Shown: piece by piece, positions 12,796 through 22,232 of the stretch | Layout of the letters: each line of letters starts with the position of its first letter | Position numbering within the stretch: position 1 is the first letter of the stretch | Assembly: GCA_036583965.1 (NCBI GenBank) | Contig: JAZBQD010000015.1 | Coordinates: forward strand, 21,605,310 to 21,669,309 | DNA length: 64,000 nucleotides | Reading direction: 5' to 3' | Origin: Prunella strophiata | Taxonomy: Eukaryota; Chordata; Aves; Passeriformes; Prunellidae | Program-made: the position numbers and the translations under genes | The notes under the pieces: model-generated | What the model was told of the DNA's origin: nothing | Database searches by the model: none | What the model saw: the letters and a program-made list of their open reading frames with translations, nothing else

Positions 12796-13083
12796 ACTGA
12801 AGACCTTGAAGGAAGCTCCTTTGTTCCCGCGGCAGGCTCCTGTCCCTCCCCTCGCCCTTCACCTGGGCTGCGGCTGTCGCTCCCACCACCCCCCGTTACT
12901 CACGGCCTTTGTGCCACCGGGGCCGCGCGGACCTGTCATTCCCTCCCTCCGCTCCGGCCCCACAAGGAGCCCCCGCCGCCGCCCGGGTCCCGTCCCACGC
13001 CGCGCCTCAGGGGCCGGAGCCCCGCTCCGACCCGCGGGGAGCCCAGCCCGCCCCGCCCGGCTCCGCGGCTCTCCGCGCCCCGC

Positions 13084-13093
13084 CCCTACCTGC
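13084..13093 (-). other. KCNS2: Candidate 5' splice donor of KCNS2 non-coding exon 1
   Basis: On the minus strand the sequence reads GGCAG|GTAGGGG, a consensus donor inside the CpG island, with the exon ending at 13090. Paired with the acceptor at about 12557 it gives an intron of roughly 530 bp. Two other minus-strand donors compete: CCAG|GTGAAG ending at 12863, and GGCC|GTGAGT ending at 12904. I cannot choose among them without RNA data. Confidence 0.35.
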
Positions 13094-13224
13094 CTTGGCC
13101 CTCAAGCGGGCCGCGGCCCCGCCCGGCGCGCCCCTCCGCCGCCCCCGGCCCCCGCCCGCCATCGCCGCCGCCCGCGGGTGCCGCCAGGGCTCCGCCGCGC
13201 TGCCCGGGTGCTGGCCGGAGCCTG

Positions 13225-13330
13225 GACGGGGCGCTTGGTTGCCGGGGCTTGCCGTTTGCCGGGATGCCGGTAGCCGGTACAGGGGGATGCCGGTGCCGGG
13301 TAACCAGTTGGGGTGCCCGGTGCCGGGCAG
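13225..13330. repeat. Degenerate TGCCGG-type short repeat in the CpG island
   Basis: Variants of TGCCGG, GCCGGT and TGCCGGG recur many times within about 100 bp (for example the GATGCCGGTAGCCGGTAC and GATGCCGGTGCCGGGTAAC segments). The pattern is irregular, as expected from old slippage or short duplications rather than a clean minisatellite. It lies upstream of the candidate KCNS2 first-exon donor. Confidence 0.5.
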
Positions 13331-13355
13331 GGCGGGGGCAAAGGGCAGGGCAGGG
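13325..13355 (+). promoter_or_regulatory. G-quadruplex motif in the KCNS2 CpG island
   Basis: Six runs of at least three G occur in 31 bases with loops of 1-4 nt (GGG-CA-GGG-C-GGGGG-CAAA-GGG-CA-GGG-CA-GGG). This meets the canonical G3+N1-7 rule. The G-rich strand is the plus strand, the template strand for KCNS2. Folding in vivo is inference. Confidence 0.7.
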
Positions 13356-14399
13356 CAGGAGGACGGCCGCGCCGGGCCGCGCTGGTGCTGAAGGGACAGC
13401 GGCCGCCCCGCTCAGCGGCGGGAGGCGGCGGCACGCCCGCTCGTCATGGCGACGACCCCCGCGGCTGCCGCCCGCCCCCGCCGCTCCCACCTACCCCCGG
13501 CCCGACCCCGCCGGCAGCGATCGGGCCGGGTGGGTGGGCGCCAGGGCTGCGGAGGGGCGGCCCGGCGGAGCCGGTGTGCCGGCGGTGCCTCCGCTCGCTC
13601 GCTCTCGCTCTTGCCCCCGCGCACCGGCGCCGCAAACTCGGGTTCCCTCCCCACCGCGATCCTGCTTCACGCCGGCTCCGAGCGGCACAACCTCCCGAGG
13701 GGGGACGGGGGACGCCCACCCGCGGCCGCAGAGGCTCCGAGCACCCGCGGACCTTCTGCCGAGGGGCGTCGCCCGCCCCCCGCCCCTCACCCTCACCCTG
13801 CCGGGAAGGGACCGGGACAGCGGGTGCCGCCACCCCGGCCGCCCATGGCACCAGCGGGTCCTCGCTGTGGCGCCGGAGCGGGGTCCCTGCGGAGACTGGC
13901 CGTAGGAAAGACGGGGACACTTGTCAGGGCAGTTCGGTGTGAGGGGAGCGGAGCTGCGTGCTGAAGCTGCTCGCCGCCCCCTCAGCCGCCGGCTGGGAGC
14001 CCCCGACCTCCGCACACAGCCCTGCCGGCCAGCTCGGGGGTAATCGTGAGCGGGGCGGGCGGGAGGGCTGACCTCCTTGCGCTGCTGCTCTCGGTGGTTT
14101 TCGTGCTAGCACGTGGAATAGTGTCCAGCTACACGGTCAGCGATGGCAGTGTCCCTGCCCACGCTGCAGGCGACTGGGAAGAAATCTCCCCTCTGTTGCT
14201 GAGCCCGGAGTGAGGCCGAGTTTTTCAGGGGGACGCCTGATCGTGGCAATCCCTGCACACCTGACCCCGCCCTAAGCAGGGCCGGCTGTGCGGAGCACAG
14301 ATGCTCCGAGACAGGTGCTTTATGCCGGGATAACCCACATCACGAATCCTGCCCGCTCCTCGTGACTGCCTCTCGCTCGTGGTCCCACGCATCTGAGTC

Positions 14400-17300
14400 C
14401 CGTTCCTGGAAATGCACTGCTGTCAGTGCTTTGGAGGGTTAGGGTGTGCAGGGGGATGAAAACTCCTCTCTTGCTCCCCCCAGCCCTGTCAGAGCCCTGA
14501 GCACTCCAGCCCTATGCACCTCCTTCGGCTTGTCCCTCAAAGCCTTGGTGAGGAACAGAGGTTATAGCTTCCAAGCCGCAGGTGAGCCTCATTTACAAGG
14601 AACCCCCAGTATTAAAGATCAGCCCTTTAAGAGCCCAGGAAACTGAGTGCAGATATGATGTGGGGCAAATAAGTCCTGGTGTCTGTCACTGGCCAGGTCT
14701 CCAAGAGCCTGCTCAGCTTTCCTACCTGGGGTGTGAGCACCCCACCATATCCCACCAAGGCTGGTGCATTGTGTGGCCAAAGACTCCAGACCTCTGGGGA
14801 CACTCCCACAGCGGTGTGCAGGACCCACAGCACCCTCAGTTCCCCCGGAGATGCTTCAGATCGCCCATACTTCACTGATGCTACAGATGGTCTCCCTGCT
14901 CGCCTTTTCGTGGGTGGTGTGTGCTCTTGCTTTGCTCTGCTGCTGGCGAGTGCCTCCTGCCTCCCTTTCCTGCAGATGCCCTGGGTCAGATACGCCACTG
15001 CGTGTCTGGTGACATCCCAGGGCACGCTGAATCCTCACGGAATTACGGACACCAGGCTGCTCTCCTGGCCAGGGAAAGTGCTGCTCCTCTCAGCCCGGTC
15101 CCTCCAGCTCTTCCCCGCAGGAGACAGGGACTGCACACAGCAGGGAGGAGGCTTTGCAAATGCAGCGGCGACCTTCCCGTTTCCCTGTAACAGCGGTGCT
15201 TCATGTCCAGAGAGGCAGCTCTCCTGATTCCCAGAGGCACTGTAGCTGTTGTGTCCGTTCGTGAGAGCCGCCTCCTCTCGGGCTCTGCTGGCGAGCCACT
15301 CACTGGGCAGCTCTAATTATACTAATTATACTGGCTTTTAATGCCTGGGGCAAGGGGTGGCAGGACACAGGACTGGGAAACCACCACGTTAAATTTTTTT
15401 AGTTGGATGCCCCACCAAGTTCCCCAGGGCTTGGACAAGGCACAAAACTTCTCTATTGTAATTTCACACTCACTCTTAGGAGAACAAAAATAACTCATAT
15501 TCCTCAGTAACATTACAGGGAATGTGAGCTGGTGCTGCTGGAAGCGCATTCAAGCCATGTCTGTGTTTTTTCCCCAGCTCTGCTCTATCCTGGGTAGCTA
15601 GTGGTGGCTTTAAACATATCGAAATGTCCTCAGTAAATTTGTAAAAATATAAATTACTTTTGTTTCTTATTCTTAAATTAAATATTTTTCCCTAGTGCTG
15701 CTTTAGAACAAACTAAGTAGAGATATATTTAGAGGATTTCCTAAGCTTTTATAGATTGTTCTCACCTTCTAAGTCACTTGGCTAAGAAAAAAGTGTTATA
15801 GGCAGTCTCATGACTCATTTATCAATCTCTGATCTTATCTGTACCTTGGAAAAATTGCTGGTCACTTTTTAAAGTTGCATTTTATCATTAAAAACACATA
15901 AGGATACAGCTCTCACTGGTCCCATATAACTGCTCCTGTAATTAGGGCTAATAGGCTCAGCCCAAGCATTTTGCTAATAAGGCTACAATGATTCCAACAC
16001 CCAAATTAGTAATCCAAAATCCATCTGATTTTTTCTTTTACAAGGGGCACACCCTGCTCCATGGACATATAAGAGTTACTGTTACCGACCTAATACTTTT
16101 GCCTTTTCCAGCAGTAAATACAGAAAAAAATTGCTGTGAACAAACTATCACTGGTGTAATCTGAGGCAAAAGACATGTCAAAAGAAATCAGGTATGTTGT
16201 TTTTGCACAAAATGAGCTTGTGATGTGTCAGATAAGAGCACATTTTGGGAAGCACTGTTAATACACCAAATAAATACAAAACAACACCTTGTTTACACTG
16301 CCTTTGTGGGCATTTCTTGGACTGTAGAGAATGCAAGATCAGTGCTGAGGTGGGGCTGGGTTGGGAGCATAAGGAAGCATGAAAAAATTGCCTGTTGGAG
16401 TGGGGAGATGAATGAGTGATTCATATTACCCTAGGGCAATATTACAAAAGCCTAAACTAACTTTGGGGTTGGTGGTTATAGTTTCTGACTGAGCCTGTGT
16501 GAGAGACAGGACTTGTTTTATTGGTACACGTGGTGCCACGTTATTTAAGGAATATGGGAATATGCCAGTGCTGTGTAAAAACACAGCATAGGTACAGGTG
16601 CCCTTCATGGCAACTGCAGTGTTTGACAATACACCCTACTTGGGGTTTGTGGTGACCTGAACCTGGGAGGGAATGTGGAAGTTATTGCCATCCTACTGAC
16701 TGACTCTGTGTAGGAAGCTGCTGCCTAAGAAGCCATGTCCTCAGACAGCACCCCCTGCCCGGTCCCTGTCACCTGCCCTACCACCTCTGCAGTGAGCTGG
16801 CACTGCTGGGGACATGTGGCACTCTGTCCTGCAGGCACGACACTGCATCTGAAATGCATTGTCACCTTTGGAAGAAGTGGAACTGCTCCAAAACTACTAA
16901 ATCTACAAGTGTTAATGAAATACTGAATAGGGTCTAAAGGAAGTTATGGGACCAAAACCAGTAGTTTTACTGGCATGGTGGATATGGTGGATTCACTTTG
17001 AACTTGAGGACACAACCATCCATTACAGTGAAGGTGGAACTTTAGTCTGAACTTAATACTTACTGAAAGGTTTCCCTCTGTCCCCAGGGCCAGATTCAAA
17101 TGTACATTCTTAGTTGACTATATCCTTTTGTTCCAGACAGATTGGAAAATCCTGGAGTCTTAATGTGTTAGTTTAAGATCAATAGCTAAGACTTGTTTTT
17201 CTTCCCAAAGGTGGCTGAGACCTTTCTGTGTTGGCATTTCTATTGTCACAACTGTTAGCTGTGGCCAATTAGTAAATACGTTTAAAAGAAGTAAAAAAAG

Positions 17301-18206
17301 CTTTGCACTTCATGCTCACTAAATACTAGAAAAGGACTGTTGCAAAACATTGCCAAGTTTATAAGAATGAATTTGAAAATGAATTTAAACAAATTCATAA
17401 AGACTACATCAATTTCTGCATATTTATCCAAATAATTTAAGTACAGCCTCAATTTGACAGAAATTTGAGAGAGAATATTGCAGAGGAGGGCACCCTTCTA
17501 AACATACCTTGTTCTTACCTCCCCCATGTCAGCAAGGCAGCCACTCTCATGATGCTTGGTTCCTGTCAGTCTGTGGCCAGCCTTTTCTAACTGGAAGTCT
17601 AACAAAAGCTGAGATTGTCCCTGCTTTTTCCGTCATTCTCAAACCCTCATAACCAGAGACAGAAAAGAAGTGCCATTTGTTTAGGAGTCTGCTTGTCCTG
17701 TTAGTGCCCTGACTGATATGCCTGCTTTTCTTAGGAGGCAAAGGCTTTGCACAAGCTCTGTGGCATTTCAGTATAAAATGGGGGAGGGAGGAGAGTCACT
17801 TTACTAAGCTCTGAGTTTACAAGGCAGTGATAGCCATGTCTGAGAACAGACCTTCAGTGTGACACAGTGGAACTCAGTGGACCACAGAGAGACCATCTGG
17901 CAGCTGAAGAAACTGAACCATGTACTGAACATGAATGGAACATTTCTTTTTGTCTGACAGCACCTCAGCAGAGTGGCAAATACTGATCTTTTGTGGTGCA
18001 GTGATTACATGAGCATTGGAGTTTTACTGTGATGACAATGGTATTCTGCCTTTTGTTGTGAGTTGACCTCCTTAGTCACTGCTGTGTCTGCTCCACCTGA
18101 TTCTTGACTCTGAGGGACATGTGGCAATATTTGCTTTTGGAAGCTCAGTGGGGAGCATTGTCTTCTTTAATTAAAGCACTATATCCCAGAATCATGGAAA
18201 GCAAGG
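14400..18206. other. Intergenic region upstream of KCNS2 (CpG-island shore, then AT-rich DNA)
   Basis: 14440-15300 is moderately GC-rich and carries overlapping open frames on both strands, with no recognisable product. From 15300 the DNA is AT-rich. It contains a tandem 9-bp homeodomain-like repeat (15314-15331) and a cluster of TAAT cores (15938-16015). No exon of a known gene is seen. Confidence 0.6.
15314..15331. repeat. Two perfect tandem copies of TAATTATAC
   Basis: The 9-mer TAATTATAC occurs twice without a gap. Each copy contains TAATTA, the palindromic paired or homeodomain-type core. It lies about 2.8 kb upstream of the KCNS2 start codon. A binding role is hypothetical. Confidence 0.7.
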
Positions 18207-18382
18207 CCAAAAAAAAACCCAACCAAAAACAAACCAACAAACAAAAAAACCACAACCAAAACAAAAACAAAACCCAAAACAACAAAAAAAACCAACAACA
18301 ACAAAAACAAGCAAAAACAAACAAACAAAACAAAACCAAAAACACAAACAAAAAACAAAACCAAAAAAACCCCACCCCAAAC
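18207..18382 (+). repeat. 176-bp A/C-only tract (CAAA/CAA-rich)
   Basis: The plus strand contains only A and C except for a single G at 18311. The unit is irregular (AAC, AAAC, AAACA, CCAAAA). The complementary strand is pure T/G and resembles the other T/G tracts of the window. Open frames crossing it are composition artefacts. Confidence 0.9.
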
Positions 18383-21300
18383 TTGTAGAATAGATTGTCA
18401 AATTTCAACCTTCTGTCCCCTACTGAAAACTGATGTCTGAGATGGGTGAAATGAGCCATACCTACAGACTCCCAGACTCCAGCTGAGCTGCAGCAGTAAG
18501 CATTGCAAGTAGCAAAGAGCAGTGGGAGAGAGGGGATTTTAGAGCTGCATTTTTGTATGTAAAGATGACCAAATGCAGTGCAATGGGCACTTTCACAGTG
18601 GCACATGTTGCAGACAGCAATGGTCATGGCCTCTTTAATATTTGTCTGAATGAAGGTGGGGAGAAAGAGGATCTTGCTGGGATGCACGGTTATGGCTATT
18701 AGTTCTAAAATGTGACTAAAAAGCCTGGTTCTGTTATGTCAGTCAGCTGACATGGAGCATTGGAAGGTTATTTCTCTTGCATTTCAAACTTACTTATTTG
18801 GAACTCATCCAAGTTCCTACTTGAAACATAGTACTCAAAGAAAGCATGAATACAACAATATAGCTTAAAGCTATTTCAGTGTGGGAGGAAAACTGATTTT
18901 GATTATGAAACCAGCATGCAGAAGGGCAGGAGTAACCTCTCAAGCTGGGTGACCCAGCCTCACAGTGTGTTCTTACTGTCAGCACTGAGCAGCAAAGGGC
19001 CATGCCATGCTTTACACAGGTTAGTAACCTCCAGGCCAGGTTGCTCTGTGTTGCAATGCTGGGCCAGCTCCAATGTTGTTACCATTGCCTTACATGTGGA
19101 TCAGTATTATCTCCTTTCTTCTTCCTGAAGTTTTTGGGGGAGTTTGGTGCTAGGAGTTTCTTAGCTAATTCTGTGTTTTTCAAATAAATAGGAACAACAT
19201 TGAAATTTTGTTGGTAACAGCCAGAAGAGACTGCTTCTACTGCCAAACACAAATTCTTAATCCATTGACTCTCCAGTCCTGACTCCTTGGATGAGTTTCT
19301 GCTGGGTGTCCAAATCTTCTCATCCATATAGTCACCCCCTCCAGCATACACCCAGGCATGACACCTGTCACTGCCCTTTTGTTGCCCAGCCCCATCACTA
19401 GGGATTTTGGGAAGGATGGACTGATCATTTAATGGCCAGCACATCCACAGAGTGTGAGGCCAGCCTGCAGTGGGTCAGGTAGAGCTTGGAATCATAAGCA
19501 CCTTTACTAACCTTAAAAAAAATTAGAGGAAAGAATCTTACTCATTATCTGTTCAAATATATTTATTTTTCAACTGAAAACCTTAATGCCCAGCTAGATC
19601 AATGAGTGAGATAAACAAAGAAGCAAAGGAAATGGAAAGCAGCATTCCCTGCACCTCCCAAAGGTTGTTTCTACAGGGAGAGGGCAAAAGATGTGCTTTT
19701 TGCTTTCCATGTAGGGAGTTGCCACTGCCATGCCTCCCTGACTGCCCAAACAATGACACAGTAGCTTGGTGATACAATATCTGGTCTCTATTGCCATATT
19801 CTGTCTAGAGAGAAAGCTTTACTGGATCTTCAGATTAGGCCATAGAGATTTAACTGGAAAGATTTAGGGGAGCTGACTTAATTATTAAGACCCAGTTCTG
19901 ACCACAGAGGACCATCAGGGGCTCCAGCCTCCTGCATCCCAATATTTGTGCAGCACAGCACAGATTCAGAAGCTACTGTTTCCTAGCTTCTAAACAAAGG
20001 TCTCAGCTTCTTATATATTAAATATTAGCATTGACTGGTTTTTATGAAGTCACCCAACACCAGATCCTTTGTTTTATCTTTGTGTTACTTGTAAAGGATT
20101 TAGTTTGCCCTGAGGGCTCTGGTGTTCACAGTTCTTCAGAATGCACTTTTATTCACGCTGGTTGCTTCATCAAGAGAAGAGCAACGTTTGCCTCTGAAGT
20201 CAGCCTGAGTGTGAAGAAACTTATGAGTGCTGTGTGCCTAGAGAAACAGCAGCATGGGTCTGAAAAGGAGTGGTCCCAAAGTGGCAGTACAGGTACATCC
20301 TTTTATTTGCAGCCTAACATCACCAAAAAGGAGCAAGGGAAAGCACATCACACTTAACTGGCTTCCTGAAGCTTCCCAAAGCAGGTACTGTGAATAATTT
20401 CTCTCAGTTTGTGTGAACCATTGGCCACTGTCTCATAAACCACCATGTGCAGAGTTTGCCAGCCGAGATAAAGGTAAATCAATCTCTCCTTGAGATGTTT
20501 GTAGCACATTATTTGGAAGATATATGGCCATCACACACTGCCAACAAAATATATTTCTGTACTGTTATTGCCTCCAGCAGCTTTTTTCCTTTTTTCTTCC
20601 CCCCCTCACACCCCCCCCTTTTTTTTTTTTTTTTTGGTAACAGCTCAAAGAGAAAGATTTGTGCTGCACCAAGCCCTACTGGGATTGAGATAGAGGTTTG
20701 GGTTTTTAAAATTCTGTTTGGTGAAAAACAATCAGCCTTAACCATATATTCTTTAATAACTATATACACAGCAAAAGGAATTTAAAAACTTTTTCATAAT
20801 CTGCATAATGCTTATGTCCCATTTTTTTAGAATGGGCGCCCTCCACCCTTTTGGAAATACCAACAAATTATTTGCAGTAACAGTCTATCTCTGAGTCATT
20901 CACTGTAACTTTACCATGGCAGTACCTTGCTTGAAATGTATCTCAAAAGCAGTTTGGTCTGTAATTTATCCTAAAGGTCAGACTTGCCTACCTAAGTATC
21001 TGATTGAGACTATGTACATTCTTATATGCTTCCAAAAAGATCCTGGTTATAAAGAGGCCTCTCATTATTGGATGAAGGATAAAGAAACTATTTCCTTTGG
21101 ATTTGATTCACTATGATATTTTTGGATCATATTTAAAGCAAGAACAAGCCAATTAAAAAAAAAGGATCACCAAATAAGACTCTAATTAATGTTTCCCACT
21201 GTTCCCATTGCTATCGTGGAACAAAAGGTTTTAAAATTTCTGAAACATGTTGGGACATCTGTGCTCAGTTTCTATACACAATGCAGAAAGTCCAAAACAT

Positions 21301-22140
21301 CATGGGAAACCTTATTCTGAAGGGATGCCAGTCCAGATCCATGCTCTGAAGAATTGCATATGGTTCAGATCAGTTTATAAAAAAAAGCCTCTGAACTGTT
21401 TTATCCTTAGCTAACATGATTTTAAACTTCAAATTTTTAACCTCTATTCAAGAAAGCACTTAACAATATGCTTAATTATAACCCCCTCTGGTTTTCAGAA
21501 TCATGCTTTTCTTTAGTCTCCTGGAGTTTGTTATTCCTATAATAAAGAGTGAGAGGAAATAATGAAGTACTTTTTTTCAAGAGCATATACTATAGAATTA
21601 TGAGAAAACAGCAGTAGTTTAAACTTCACCATTTGGTTTGCTGACTGATTCATTTGGTATACAGTCAAGTGAGGGCCAGCATGTTGTGAGGAAAACCTGA
21701 ATTTTGTTTTATTTGTTTTTCTTTTGAAGCTGCTGCTTTGTGGAACAATTCTGAAATTCACTGCAGTCAGAATATTACACTAACCAGCTGCAGATCAAAG
21801 ACTTCACTGAATCTAGGTCAGGTCTAATTTGTGAAGCTCACAGAGTTAGTCACTATGGCAGCTTTCTGAAAGGTACAGATGGAGAATCCATGAGCTGTGG
21901 GAACAGAATTATGGGCCTTCTTCTCACCATCAGTTTTAATGCAGTTTGTTTTATTTCCTTTTCCAGGAGTTTCTTTTTTTAGAGTTCCTAGTAAAAGAGA
22001 GATTAAATGTGACAGCCACATCTGTTTTAGGAAATTCCTGTGGAGATATCAGATTGGTAGCTGGCTGAAGTGATGTAAAAAGTGAATGCTTCTGGTCTGA
22101 GGAGGTGGTCTATGAACGTTATGAAAAATCTGTAGCCTTT
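18383..22140. other. Intergenic, no gene recognised
   Basis: AT-rich DNA with only short open frames that match nothing I know. It includes the C8T17 run near 20611. No splice-bounded conserved exon is seen. Confidence 0.6.
20611..20635 (+). repeat. C8T17 homopyrimidine run
   Basis: Eight C are followed by seventeen T. The preceding bases from 20581 are also nearly all pyrimidine. Confidence 0.85.
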
Positions 22141-22232
22141 TATAGTGACTTTTATCTCAGGATCTCAAAGCACTCTGTAAATATCAGTTGATCAAGTCTT
22201 ACAATATCCCTGGGAGGTGATCACTGTAATTG
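22141..22232 (+). mobile_element. Ancient amniote SINE relic (MIR-like)
   Basis: The segment TCTCAGGATCTCAAAGCACT, followed by an AAATAT...GTCTTACAATATCCCTGGGAGGT-type continuation, matches the body of a widespread amniote SINE (TATAGTGCCTTTCATCTCAGGATCTCAAAGC style, continuing to CCCTGTGAGGTAGG) as I remember it. It is heavily diverged and lacks the 3' part. The family name is uncertain, and a database search would settle it. Confidence 0.5.

Larger units (their letters stand above)
12826..14110. promoter_or_regulatory. KCNS2: CpG island, probable KCNS2 promoter and first-exon region
   Basis: The island is extremely GC- and CpG-rich compared with the AT-rich flanks, with many GC-box-like CCGCCC/GGGCGG motifs (for example around 13044-13090). 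It begins about 300 bp 5' of the KCNS2 ATG and fades into a shore with scattered CpGs to about 14400. No TATA box is obvious, which fits a dispersed CpG-island promoter. A divergent transcript on the plus strand is possible but not shown. Long open frames across the island are a GC-composition effect. Confidence 0.85.

Noticed and set aside
12616..13905. A 429-codon plus-strand open frame through the C/T tract and CpG island
   Set aside because: Its protein is pure Ser/Phe/Leu repeat, then Pro/Arg/Ala-rich. Several frames on both strands are open there, as expected from GC-rich DNA without A/T-rich stops. No domain is seen.
13444..14015. Minus-strand 158- and 174-codon frames in the CpG island as a possible KCNS2 N-terminal extension or upstream gene
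   Set aside because: Composition artefact. KCNS2 is complete with its own ATG and family-typical length, and the island probably holds non-coding exon 1.
14679..15227. 182-codon plus-strand frame with hydrophobic segments
   Set aside because: Overlapping open frames on both strands in the GC-rich island shore. No recognisable domain, start context or homologue.
18145..18687. A 180-codon minus-strand frame rich in Phe, Leu, Cys and Val resembling a membrane protein
   Set aside because: The hydrophobic part is the translation of the T/G strand of the A/C tract. It is low complexity, not a gene.
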